Assembly: GCA_024364805.1 (NCBI GenBank)
Contig: CM044523.1
Coordinates: 5,126,649 to 5,161,167, forward strand
Reading direction: 5' to 3'
Length of the DNA: 34,519 bases
DNA from: Euprymna scolopes
Taxonomy: Eukaryota; Mollusca; Cephalopoda; Sepiida; Sepiolidae
Notes under the pieces: model-generated
Told to the model about the DNA's origin: nothing
The model's input: only the letters and a program-made list of their open reading frames with translations
Databases searched by the model: none
In this document: positions 1 to 12,143 of the stretch, in pieces
How the letters are laid out: each line of letters begins with the position of its first letter
Position numbering within the stretch: the stretch's first letter is position 1
Translations under genes and position numbers: made by a program

Positions 1-30
<30 letters not shown>
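1..30. repeat. (ATA)n microsatellite
   Basis: About nine ATA triplets run from the first base of the window, so the array probably begins outside it. Confidence 0.95.
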
Positions 31-31
<1 letters not shown>

Positions 32-177
32 TTCTGATTCGTTTATCAACGTCTATCTGAGAAGAGATGGGATTCATTTCCAGACGACTTCACTCAGTCG
101 TAGCTCCAACAAAGAGCTTTAAAGATCAAGGATTATTCTTAAGGATATAGGTTGTACCTACAATAGCAAGGTTTGAT

Positions 178-190
178 ACTACTACTAAAC

Positions 191-229
<39 letters not shown>

Positions 230-248
230 ATAATAATAATAATAATAA
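178..248. repeat. (CTA)n-(TAA)n compound microsatellite
   Basis: A run of about 16 CTA triplets passes directly into six or seven TAA triplets. Confidence 0.95.
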
Positions 249-1179
249 CAAAAACGCTCATCATATCCCGTCGGTGTTTGTTTACAATATCAGCTGTTAT
301 TTGGGCTTGTCGATGAATGCCCTGAAAAAGTCACTTTTGATTAATATTCAGTTTTTTAGGATGCAAACAAATGAATTGATACGCGGCAATATTTCGTGAT
401 AACTCTTCTGTTTATCGTAAATTGAACTTATTAATAAGAAAAAATAAAATAAAATGACCAGATACATCGGGCTTGCGCAGTGTACCATTCACTTTATACT
501 CGAATAATTTACCACTGTGCTACATCTCCATAATACTAGAATCTCGTCTTTTAGGAAGAAATGATTACTGATAATTGAATTTCCCTTAAGTTGCTTAGAA
601 TTATTTTCCTTGGAATATGTAACGTAAATTGTTAATCTGTAAAAAATTCTAAGAAAGATGACTATTTTTAGGGTGGGATGTTTTTCGATACTTATAAGAG
701 GAAGGAAATTATATACTCACTGACTTTTACATTAGAGTAGTTATATGCACACACCATAGTGCAAACAACTTCTGTCATTACCCTTTACTTTTAATGTTAA
801 CACATTAAAATTCCATGCGTATGAAGTATCAGCAAAGTGATCCGATATTGCACGAGATTGAATTCGTCTATACTAATGTCCCACACTTCCAATACTTTCA
901 TTGTCATAAAAATTGGTGTAATCGTTCATTTGTAAATCAAATCAATTGATTGCATGTTATAGTTAACACGCAAACGCAGTGTACTAGGAAGAAGTTTATA
1001 TTCCTCCCCGCAGTGACTTATTTTAAAATGCATTGTGGTCTACATTGCACTGTAGAGAAACTACTGTATATTTTATAGCATTTGTGTATATAATGGTTGC
1101 CCTTAAACGTTTAATATAAAATCCAAGTGTCAGGATTAGATTATGATTTTTATAAAATGAGACAGAGAATATAGTATGA

Positions 1180-1185
<6 letters not shown>
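249..1185. other. AT-rich stretch, no gene seen
   Basis: Unique-looking AT-rich DNA. No reading frame with protein-like composition, no RNA gene and no clear repeat were found. Confidence 0.5.

Positions 1186-1259
<74 letters not shown>
1186..1259. repeat. (TA)n microsatellite
   Basis: An almost pure TA run of about 37 dinucleotides. Apparent poly-Ile-Tyr reading frames across it are artefacts of the repeat. Confidence 0.97.
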
Positions 1260-1261
<2 letters not shown>

Positions 1262-1479
1262 GGAAAACTAAATTGATAATTTTCAAATATTCTTCCTCTC
1301 CTAATCGTCTTTTCAGAATCCTATTTCTCATGGTGTTATAATACTTGTCTATGGATTACCTTGTCACGGAAACAACATTTTTAGAAATATTCGTATAAAT
1401 GCAAAATTTATAGAAAAATACAACTCCACCCGTTAATTGACACTAGTGTTTAAGAACCCTTACGAACGAGCAACATATA

Positions 1480-1490
1480 GACACACACAA

Positions 1491-1557
<67 letters not shown>

Positions 1558-1620
1558 CCTGTGTGCGTGTGTACGTGTGTGTCTTGGATATTTGTATGTG
1601 TGTGTCTCCGTGTATGCATC
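1480..1620. repeat. (CA)n-(TA)n-(TG)n compound microsatellite
   Basis: A CA run passes into a TA run and then a TG run, which decays into GT-rich sequence. Because CA and TG are complementary, the block is a near-perfect inverted repeat around its TA centre. It consists almost wholly of alternating purine and pyrimidine. Confidence 0.95.
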
Positions 1621-4600
1621 AAAAGACTGCATTGCTATGTAAACGTACAAAAGAAAATAAAAGAAAAAATGTTTTGACTTTCATTCGAATATTTCAGTGT
1701 GATAGCCATACAATAATAGCTACAAATAAGTAGCACACCTGCGTCCAAATACACGCCATCCTTGAGACATGAGGTTTTACAGATGGCGCTTATCAGCGAA
1801 TCGCTAGCCATGCTTTACTGATTCTTTCGAACCTTGGACGAACGGTTTGCCTTGCGAGAAAACAGCAAACGTTATCTCCAGATGTTTTAGCTAAAAAGAA
1901 AAAAAACCTTGAACGAATATGATTTTATCTCTAGACGGCTACATGCCGATTAATCCCGCGTTGTTGTCCAACCCAAATCTCAAAAATCGTTTAGAAAAAC
2001 GTTCACAAATGTAACTGGCCGCCATTACAGAGGAAACCTAAGGAGACTAGTTTTTTGTTAATGACAGTTTGATAAAATAGTGCAAATTAAGATAAATAGA
2101 GTACAAACATATAACGAGTTTAAAGTATGCAAAATCACGCTTAAAAAGGCGTAACATATTTAACAAAATACTTTTATTGTCGGAAGTGTACCGTAAAAAG
2201 TGGAATGCTTATGTATATAGTGATTTCTTGTGTATTTTCCTGATTTCAGTATGCTTCATTGTTGAATAGAGTCATGTATTCCGAACAAATGTAATTAAAG
2301 TGAAACTCCCTCACCTCAAGAATCAACATAGATATTCGAAATCTTGACAAAAGACTTTGGTACTCTTTATTCAGTTTACTATATATCAATCCTAGTAAAT
2401 TGCACACATTGTTAATATGTAAATGTGCTGGAGATCTAATGGATTATAGGTTTCAATTTTCTTAATATTTTGTTAACAATGTATGGAACCCTGATATGTA
2501 ATGACGTTCTATATATATTTACTATCAACTAAGGAAAACTACATACATTTGAAAGCCCATGAAGTGACATCCTTACATACTTAGGCAGCATCTAATGAAC
2601 AAGAAACAACTTTTTACTATACACATATTACTTTTGAGTATTTTGCAAATCAGTATCAATAGAACCTTAAACCTAGATTGTTGTTTATCATATGAACTAT
2701 CAACAATTTTCTGGCACTAAAGATAATAGGATGCTCAAAATTGGATCTAGTGGAAAAGTTGCTAAATTGTGATCCTAATGCTGTCAGGAGTCAAATAACA
2801 ACAGATTATAAATTGCTGACTCTAAACAAGCACGAATTAACTCTAGTACAGATAACAAGTAAGGTTCTTTAGAATATAATCGTCATCAGAGCCTTCTCAA
2901 AAAGATACTTTCTAGACGCAAGTGATGCTCTGAAACAACCACTAACTGAAACATAAGCAAACTATTTCATGTCAGCTGGAGGTATACAACTAGAGCTAGT
3001 TATGCAAAGTATAAAATGAAACTGACTTTCCAGAGATCCCCTACTCCCTCATGACATGTAAATTAGTTTTTCACATAAGTGAAATACAAAAAATATGATA
3101 TTGAATGGCATGCTTAACTAGCATTAATCTAATTCTTAATTTGAAGATGGCTGTAAAGATGATTCAAATAGTTTTCTCGCATTCGCTCAACACGTTCTTT
3201 AATAAGATTTGCTATAATAAGATGGTTTTCCCAGGTTGAAAAGGGTACTCTGGAACCAATATGTCCTATATTTGAAAATCTGTTTGAAAGAAACAGATGA
3301 CCCGAATGAATTATTTTCTTCCAATTAAAACTGATAGTTCTACGACCTTCTTAGGGAGATGAAAATACATTTTGATACCGATGCTTCTATTGCACTAAAA
3401 TATGTCTCCATATTTATATACTTATTCCAGTACGTTTCGTTTGCGTTATCGGACATTAAAAATACGTTATTTCAACAGGGCCTAAAGATATCGGACATTT
3501 TCCGAAACGAGGTAAAATCACGGTAAAGAAAAAATGGGTATCACAGTTAAGAAAACTGATACAGAACGACCATTAAGAAAATAAATATGAATAATTCATT
3601 TTTTGTTTTTGTTTTGCAAAAACTCTAGCATCGTGAAACCTGGTTTCGTAAAAGATTTTCAAATTTCCTGTTTTATCAATGCTATTAGTATTGTTACATT
3701 GATCTATAAATTGCTATTCTTGGTAACCTGGTGTGTAAAACTGAAAACTTTATTTAAAATGTAAGCTTGCTATACCGCAAAAATATTATTTCAAACATTT
3801 CAAGCGGCAACAAACTACTTCAAACCTTGATTTTCCTGATCGAAAAAATTCTATTTGAAATTTAAGCATTACAGAATGAGGTAAATGTTTATTTTTTAAA
3901 TCTAGCTCAATAGATTGTCAAAATGCTACATAAAACTTAGGAAAACTGGTGAGAAATATTTTACTAAATTGAAATAAATACATTGAATGAAAGGTTTACA
4001 GACAGAGCTACTTTTTAAAAACTTGGCAAATTATAAAAACAAAAAAACTGTTTCAGTGAAAAATGCATTTTTTCTAATATGAACATGGATACTTGTCGCC
4101 AAGGTAGAAAAACCTGCAGGATAGTCATAATGCAGGATCCGTTAGATAAATTATCTCCTAAGGAAATAAACTGACTATGAATTGACCGGTCTGGGAACGA
4201 GGTCAATTTTACTGAACCATAAACCACAAAAAACTTTTACAAATAAAAATTGCGAATGGAAGGTTGTTATATTTCATGAATAAACGAAATTGGTTTAACC
4301 TAATTGAAGTGGATGACACATTGACCTCAATGATTCTATTATTTTTCTATTCATGGCTTAACTTGATTTTTTACATTTATTTGCAAATTTCACAAGTTTT
4401 CTTTCTTTATTTTTTATCTTTTTCTATTAGCACTGAAGATGCTTTTTTCGATTTACATAGTCAGCATCTCTAATGATCGCAAATAATGATTATGTCCATT
4501 AACACAATAAAGGCATCATTTATAAAAATGCAACACATATGTGCGTGGTTGTGTGTGAATCCGTGCATGTGTTGTAATGTGTATTTATATGCATTTTGAC

Positions 4601-4677
4601 TAGTGTTTATGAATTGATTACGCTTTTAATCTCAGAATGAAATATTATTTAACTCTACACTCATTACCCAGAGAGAA
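1621..4677. other. AT-rich intergenic DNA, no supported gene
   Basis: No gene can be supported. The part at about 1740-2040 is less AT-rich than its surroundings and contains a YY1-like site (GCCGCCATT, near 2018), but nothing else marks a promoter. A plus-strand stretch at about 2700-3060 reads like decayed coding sequence in one frame, with several stops. It is described in the findings and is not called a gene. Confidence 0.5.
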
Positions 4678-4872
4678 ACGGCTGAATATCAATAATTCTG
4701 GCTATAATATACATAAAAATGATAGAGTCAAATTAATGGTTGGAAACCGATTAAAAAGATGTTGCCTTATCTCAATATCCCTTATGTCAAACCTCGAGTC
4801 TGTAGACCGAAATTGACCGAGTACTTTGGCATAGACATGTACACAAACTGGCACACACATAGGCAATTTCAC

Positions 4873-4880
<8 letters not shown>
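4678..4880 (+). repeat. Dispersed repeat, tail-only copy
   Basis: This segment matches the last part of the longer copy at 5390-5580. The shared blocks come in the same order: AAACCGATTAAAA, a CTCGAGTCTGTAGAC block, an ACA-rich block, then GGCAATTTCAC(C)TTTATA leading into TA repeats. It is probably a truncated copy of one mobile repeat family that ends in a TA-rich tail. The family is not recognised by name. Confidence 0.75.

Positions 4881-4909
<29 letters not shown>
4875..4909. repeat. (TA)n microsatellite at repeat tail
   Basis: A TA run of about 16 units directly continues the tail of the preceding repeat copy and separates it from the next copy. Confidence 0.93.
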
Positions 4910-4910
<1 letters not shown>

Positions 4911-4913
<3 letters not shown>

Positions 4914-5580
4914 CTAGCAGTTTAGCCCGGCTTTGCTTGGGCCCTATATACTGTTCATAACCTGATGTGCATATGTATATATATTTTTAAAAGTTTGACT
5001 CAGGTCCAGGTGACCTACATCTAAAATTTAAAGTGTTTAGATCCAAACTCGGCGGAGGAGTTTGGTAGAGTCTGTAAAGGTCAATTATTTAAACTTTGAC
5101 CTCTTGCAAGCCAAATTCTCGCCCAAAAATGAGTTAAAGTTCTTGCTGCATGTCTAAATATCTTTTATGATAAATGCCAAATTGTTAGACCCAAAATTAC
5201 CTGCATAGTTTTCTAAAGGCACAAAAGGTTAACTCTTTAGAACATTGACATCTTGACAGACTAATCCTCGGCCAAAATCCGATTAAAAAATCTTGCCCTA
5301 TGTCTGGATGCATCTTATGTAAAATTTCAAATGTCTAGAACAAACATTGACTGAGAGGTCGATGTTTTAAAACTTTTCATCACAATTTTAACAGCTTGAT
5401 ATTTATTATTTCGGCTCGAATCAACTTAAAAACCGATTAAAAGATTTTCTTAAGGTTCAAAGGTTCAATGCCACTTATGTGATATCTCGAGTCTGTAGAC
5501 TGACAATTAGTAGAGTAATTTGGTAGAGAAATATACACACATACAGACACACGGGTAATTTCACTTTTATAGATATATAG
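4911..5580 (+). repeat. Dispersed repeat, longer copy with internal tandem units
   Basis: The copy opens with a GC-rich hairpin-like block (GCCCGGCTTTGCTTGGGC, near 4925) and closes with the same tail as the copy upstream, ending in TAGATATATAGAT. Between them lie about four diverged units of roughly 135-155 bp. Each runs from an AACTTTGACCTC-like block through a CCGATTAAAA-(A)TCTTG-like block to a TCTAGA-like block and a TTGGTAGAG-like block, with starts near 4990, 5091, 5241 and 5387. No coding frame was seen. It behaves like a non-autonomous mobile repeat, and the family is unknown. Confidence 0.7.
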
Positions 5581-5581
5581 A

Positions 5582-6640
5582 TATATGTACTATACTGAGG
5601 TGTATATTCTCTATTTATTACCAAACTAATATGGGTCGAGTATCAATTTCTTTTAAATAGTCTGGAGAAAATTATCTCATATAAATTTGAAATATACTCC
5701 TCTAATTTTTTCTAAAAATAGAATTCATCATATTAGACCCATTCAAAATTAAAATTAACAGACATACAAAATTTAAAACAACAATAAACAATTTAAATAA
5801 TTTAAATCAAAATAAAAAAAATCAATTAAAATAATAAATATATATTAAATTTTTATGCAATATATGTGTTGATGGGAATAGCTATCCGAGGCTCTAAGAA
5901 GAAATTTTACATTTGACTGATAGAAATTATAAAATTATAGTTCTCAATTTTATATAAGCTATTCAATATTGATTTCCCTTTTATCTCGTCTCATTCTGTG
6001 TACACAACCGTTTAGGCATTCGTTCTTCGTATTTAACCATCTTTTCCTTGCATCATGAATTAACCGTAGAATACAGTACTTCTCAGCGTTACAAAGCAGT
6101 CATTGTTTCAATTCAGAGGAGTATAAGGTTTTTTTGCTTAATTTCCCTCCATTTAATTGTACAACGTGCCCTCTTTCTTTTCGCTCCCAAACTCGAGCTT
6201 CTAAGCCTTATTTAATTCTCATTTTTACTGTGAAAGAGCGCACATGTGAATAATATAGTTGCTTAAACAGATCTTGCTAGATTGTAAATTTGTCAGTGTC
6301 GGTAACTTCAAATACAAGAGATTGAACCTTACAATTACTTTGTAATTGGCATTATTTTTGGACCCGCAAGAATAGCCTATTTTCTATTTAGCTATCTAGA
6401 GATTATGAACTTAATAGATGGCAAGCAACTATTACAGTGGTTCTTATTAAAATTTTGCGTAGTCTATGTTTTTGTGGGAAATACTTATCCAGAAACTTAA
6501 AGAAAACTCCAGACTCTAGTTTCGGTATTCAGCTAGAACCAAATTATATTCTGCTTTAATTTTCTTTTTTTAATTATTTGTTGAGTCTGAGTATGTTGAA
6601 TTTTATGCTCCCACTAAACTCACTCTTATGGAGTGCCTTC
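5582..6640 (+). repeat. Left arm of the palindrome
   Basis: Blocks that pair with the right arm include CATTGTTTCAATTCAGAG (6102), GCGCACATGTGAATAA (6238), TTGTAATTGGCATT (6340), a CTAGAGATTATG block (6397), ATCCAGAA (6488), GTATTCAGCTAGAA (6524) and TTATGGAGT (6627). They occur in strictly reversed order on the other strand in the right arm. Confidence 0.85.
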
Positions 6641-7014
6641 TTATAATATGGCGCTACCTGTTTGTACACAGCGGCATTATAACAAAATTAATGATATCCT
6701 TTTGCTAACATTAGCTTACATATTTTTAACACTTCAGGTTTATGGCATAACTCTTTATTTATGTACTGACGTTTCTCATTTAAGAAATGTTTTATATATT
6801 TTTCTCAAGATCTAGTTTTGTATTTAACAAATCTACGTTATATAAATTAATCCTTCTTGTTATCTTAAAATCTTATTCCTTGAAAACTTAATTGAATTAT
6901 TTCTGAGTCTGTCTAGTACGTATTCATTATAGTCCTACGATTGTCATAATCCATCAACTGTATACAAATCAAAAGAATGTCCTGGTAGTTTTGTTTTAGG
7001 GTGTCTAGTCAGAC

Positions 7015-8086
7015 AAGTACTCCATAGGATAGGATTAAGTGGGAACATTTAATTCGAACACACTCAGAATCAACACAAAAATAAAAAAAAGAAACCAGCG
7101 GCAATATATTTTGGTTCTCATCCCCATTCTAGCTGAATACTAAAACTACAGTAGGGCATTATGTTTTAGGATTCTGGATAAACATTTTCCACAAAAATCA
7201 TAGATTACACAACATTTTTAAAAGTACTTACTCAACAACACCATCGAATGTCCATAATCTCTAGAGAACAAAAGAAGATAGAATACGCAGGTTGTGCTTG
7301 CAGGTCCCAAATGAATGCCAATTACAAAAGAATTGTATGGCTCAATCCCGTGTATACGAAGCTACCATCACTGCGCAATCTACATACGTGCCTGACACAT
7401 ACACTGGAATGAAGCAGGGTTCGTTTAAACAAATATTTTATTCACATGTGCGCGCTTTCAGAGTGAAAACAAGGATTAAAACAGCCTTAGCAACCCCGTG
7501 TTTGAGCTAAAGAAAAGGAACACATTTTACAATTAAACAAAGGAAAACTTGAGGAAAACCGCCATACTTCTCTGAATTGAAACAATGCCTGCTTTACAAT
7601 GCTGGGAAGTGCTATATTCTAGAGTTATTTCATAAGCCAGAAAAACAGCTGCTTACATGTGAGAAACAAGTGGCTGAAAGTTTGTATACACAGCAAATGA
7701 GAAAACTCCTTATTAAATCAGACAAGAAAAAAGTAAAAACCTGATTTCAAAGTTATTAGTATTGGCAAAAATAGGGAAATATAATTTATATTTTCTTTTA
7801 GTATAGTGAACCATTTCCCTTTAGACTTTAGGATAAGACTGTTTCCACAAAAAGATAGAATACATTAAAATTTCTAAAGTCAATTTAATTTTTATTTAAA
7901 TTAATAAAATTGTCATTTTAATTATCAATTTAATTTAAATTTAATATGTCTTTTAATTTTTACTCTAAATTCATCTAATCTTACGGATTAGATCTTTAGA
8001 AACTATTTGGGGCAATTTTTTTAAGCCTATTTAAAGGACCCAGATCAGATAAGTCGATTGAAGGAGAATATAGTATAGAACATATA
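7015..8086 (-). repeat. Right arm of the palindrome
   Basis: The inverted partner of the left arm. On the plus strand its blocks read ACTCCATAGG (7019), TTCTAGCTGAATAC (7127), a CATAATCTCTAGAG block (7253), AATGCCAATTACAAAAGAATTG (7312), TTCACATGTGCGCG (7441) and CTCTGAATTGAAACAATG (7569). Small indels separate the two arms throughout. Confidence 0.85.
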
Positions 8087-8697
8087 GAAAAATAAGAAAG
8101 TTAAATATATTATTATATAAACAAAGTACATATAATTCTTCCGAATTAGGCGTGAAAATAATTGATTTACTGTTTTCGTGAAGTCGATCGCACATTTACA
8201 AACGTTTCTTTCATTTACGTGTTAGTAAAAATAAAAGTAATTCCGTTTTAGACCGGAACATTTTTTTTAAATTGATGAATTACTGATTTTTTGAAGCAAT
8301 GAATAGTTCACATGTACATAAGATTGTGATTAACATGCCCAGGTCTTTCTCTTCTTTTTTCTGGTTCTTGTTCCTTGTTCTGTTTTCTTTCTTTGGCGTC
8401 CAAAATATTACACACCCAATTTTAAAATTTAATCATTAAGAAACTTTGGTTAAAAATAAACGAGTTTTTCATTATATCTCATAGTGCATGTGCATATTTT
8501 CACTTGCGATTATAAACACATGAGATATAGCTGGTAATGAGAGCTTTATATGTGGAGATAAATCGATTCCCTATTATCAAATTTGTACTGATTACTTACT
8601 TTCTGAAAATAAAAATATACATAAATATTACGTTCCTATTTGGATTTTACTCATAATAGAGCACGCTGGTAATATTCTTTTCCCAAAATATAACCAA

Positions 8698-8698
<1 letters not shown>
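8087..8698. other. AT-rich stretch, no gene seen
   Basis: Nothing recognised: no coding frame, RNA gene or repeat beyond simple AT richness. Confidence 0.5.
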
Positions 8699-8756
<58 letters not shown>

Positions 8757-8757
8757 A
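8699..8757. repeat. (TA)n microsatellite
   Basis: About 28 TA units with one ACA interruption. Confidence 0.95.
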
Positions 8758-10665
8758 TGTGGACTTTACCATAAAATAATTAAAGGAACCCAACATAGCA
8801 ATGCGCATGCTAACCTGCCTCAATAAACAGTTTTCATAGGTTCCTATTAGTGTTTTCAGAACGAATATATTACTTTACATCCTTTAAAAAATTGCTATAT
8901 GTTATGCACAAAATCTGAATCCCACAAGTAAAACGTCCAAAGAAAAAAATAACTGCATATTTTATACACTACTTAAGTAACTCACCACTAATTTCTTAAT
9001 ACTTTGCGTTTATAGAAGGGAACACCTTTCGACACACCGATACATTTCAGATTCAGGAAATAAAATCCAGTCATTTCGGCTGCTTAAACTTATACGTTTT
9101 TGATAACTGGTAATCATTTCCTTGACCATTGTACTTTATTGCATAAATTTTGATTAATATTGAGAACGACTGAGAACTGTACACAATTATATTATCATTG
9201 GAATCAGAAGCTTGTTTGATACGAGAGCGGTTCCAAAGGTGACAGCTCTTATTTTTAACCCCAAAAGTTGAAGAGCTACATAAACAGAAGTGATACATTT
9301 AAAACAAGCGCCACAAAAGAAGTTTTCTACATAGTTACTACTATTCTCAAAAACCTTTTACCAAGAATATAATTACGCATCTCTGCTTCTAAGACACGTC
9401 CTTTGCAAGAGTGGTTTTATTAGAGTCTCATATCGTCAATATCTGCAACCAAGTAGAGAAAGTTTCAGGTTATGAATTCATCTGGTAAATTCATGTAATA
9501 ATTCAACATGCAATCTCATTTCACGGTTTCGAACCGAATAAAATTAAAGGCAATACTTTTGAACGCCTCTCGTTTGTTTATCAGTTCGTTCATACGGATA
9601 AATTTTATAAACAAATTCGGTAACTGATGTTTTCTGTTTCACCAATGAAACCCCAATTTAGGTCATAACCTTTGGGATGGAGAGAGATTGAGTAGTTTAT
9701 AAAGATTGTAAATATGATAATACACAGTCGAAATGACTGTGAAAAGTATATTTACGAGAAGCAGAATGAGGCTAAAGCTCAAAGTTTGTTGAAAGGAGTC
9801 CGAGGAATTGCATATCTTACTTAGAAGAAATTGATATATGGTACCCGAGAAAATATTTTGGTTTTATTTAGTCTCGTCCCTGAGAATAATGGTAATGAAG
9901 GCAAGGCTTCACTCTCACATACTATTTCAAATCAAGGCATTGCCCGATCCAAGAGTCAAAGGAATAATGTTCGTTAATAAAAATATAAATAACATTGGAC
10001 GTTCAGTTTTCACAGGAACCCCGCTAGGTTTGACATAATTCCGTCATGGTGTACTACGTCATCTGCAACAAATGAATTAATTAAACGGAAGGTTAATTTA
10101 AAGTGGATTATTTTAATCAGAATGTACTGCTTTTTAATACTGTTTCCAGTGTTGGCTCTCACGTTATCTAACCACACACTTTTAAAATATACGGACAAAA
10201 AACTCAATCATAACATGATGAGTACTGAAAAGATACGAATCGTGCGTGTCAATGCTTAAGCAAGTTCAAAGTGTCACATCAAGTTTGAATAAAGTTATAT
10301 CAATACAATGCATCCAGATACGATACACCATTTGGGAACTCTGGAGAGTGTCATGTTAAACATATAGTTATAAGTTTGCTCAATTCCACACTCAAACGGA
10401 TTTTAAGTTTGTTCAATGCCCAATGTATTGAATAGCATGTCTATCTGACACGATATTAAAAAAACATCAAACACTTTATCGAATAGCATAAAGACTCTTA
10501 AATAGCATCGAACACTTTATTTTCAAAGCCAGGATTCCACCCTTTTTCTGTAATCCTTATTTCACAAACTTTTAAACTATGCATTTTTTATTCCTACAAT
10601 TCAACGCATTACAGAAAACAAAATTCAGTGGTTATGCTGCTTTTTGGACGACGAGTGTTGGGTAG
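8758..10665. other. AT-rich stretch, no gene seen
   Basis: Only short random-looking frames of up to about 75 codons with no recognisable motifs. No RNA gene or transposon end was identified. The last 100 bases lead into the satellite. Confidence 0.5.
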
Positions 10666-10669
10666 AATT

Positions 10670-12143
10670 TGAAATAGCCCTACTTTCATAAATATATGCA
10701 ATAACACTACTTTCATAGACATACGAAATAACACTACATTCATAGATATATGAAATAGCACTACTTTCATTAATATATAAAATAACACTACTTTCATAGA
10801 TATATGCAATAAAACTACTTTCATAGATATATGACATAACACTACATTCATAGATATATGAAATACCACTACTTTCATATGTATATGAAATAACACTACT
10901 TTCATAGATATATGAAATAACACTTTTTTCATTAATATAAAAACCAATACTTTATTAGATATCCTAAGTAACACTACTCTAATAGATATATGAAATAGCA
11001 CTATTTTAATAATATATGAAATAACACTATTTTCATAGATATATGAAATAACACTACTTTCATAGATATATGAAAGAACACTATTTTCATACATATATGA
11101 AATAACAATATTGTAATAAATATATGAAATAACACTACTTTCATAGATATATGAAATAACACTACTTTCATAGATATATGAAATAACACTACTTTCATAG
11201 ATATATGACATAACAATACTTTAATAAATATATGAAATAAAACTACTTTCATAGATATCTGAAATAACACTACTTTCATAAATATATGAAATAACACTAC
11301 TTTCATAGATATATGAAACACCACTATTTTCATAGATATATGAAATAACCCTACTTTCATAGATATATGAAATAACACTATTTTCATAGATATATAAAAT
11401 AACACTACTTTCATAGATATATGAAAGAACACTACTTTCATAGATATATGAAATAACACTATTTTCATAGATATATGAAAGAACACTATATTCATAGATA
11501 AATGAAATAACACTACTTTCATAGATATATGACATAACATTACTTTCATAAATATATGATATAACGCTGCATTCATATATATATGACATATAACTAGTTT
11601 AAAAGATATATGAAATAACACTACCTTCATAAATATATGACATAACACTATAATCATAGATATATTAAATAACACTACTTTCATAGATATATGATATAAC
11701 ACTATTTAATAGATATATGAAATAACACTATTTTCATAGATATATGAAATAGCACTCTTTTTAATTAATATATGAAATAACACTTTTTTGAATAAATATA
11801 TGAAATAACACTATTTTCCTAGGTTTATGAAATAACACTATTTCCATAGATATATGAAATAAGATTACTTTCATAGATATATGAAATTACAATATTTTCA
11901 TAAATATATGAAATAACACTATTTTCATTCATATATGAAATAACACTACTTTCACAGATATATTAAATAACACTATTTTCATTTATATATGAAATAACAC
12001 TATTTTCATAGATATATGAAATAACACTACTTTCATAGATATATGAAATAACACCATTTCCAAAAATATATGAAATAAAACTGCATTCATAGATGTATGT
12101 CATAACACTACTTTCATAGATATATGAAATAACACTATTTTCT
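10670..12143. repeat. 27-bp satellite array, about 54 copies
   Basis: The plus-strand unit is approximately ATAACACTACTTTCATAGAT followed by ATATGAA (27 bp). The period was counted base by base between successive CTACTTTCATAGAT blocks. Copies differ at a few positions (ACTACTTTC, ACTATTTTC, ACTACATTC variants; GATATATG versus AATATATG). Every unit contains TTCATA-GATA-TATGAA, a six-base stem with a four-base loop. Since 27 is a multiple of three, two of the three minus-strand frames stay open for up to 233 codons. The resulting repeats, such as MKVVLFHIS, are periodicity artefacts, with no evidence of a real protein. Confidence 0.95.

Larger units (their letters stand above)
5582..8086. mobile_element. 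2.5-kb palindromic (foldback-like) element
   Basis: The left 1.06 kb is an inverted, diverged copy of the right 1.07 kb, with a spacer of about 370 bp. The outermost ends match: TATATGTACTATAC at 5582 against TATATGTTCTATAC read inward on the other strand from 8086. Matching continues block by block to about 6640/7015, so this is one ordered palindrome and not a chance short stem. Identity by eye is roughly 70 percent, which suggests an old structure. No transposase frame is visible in arms or spacer. It may be a foldback-type or long-TIR non-autonomous element. Two copies of a 1.2-kb repeat inserted head to head would also explain it. No target-site duplication could be assigned in the AT-rich flanks. 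Confidence 0.8.

Noticed and set aside
10609-11702. Minus-strand frames of 200 and 233 codons with repeats such as MKVVLFHIS and YESSVISYI
   Set aside because: They lie wholly in the 27-bp satellite. Two frames stay open only because the period is a multiple of three.
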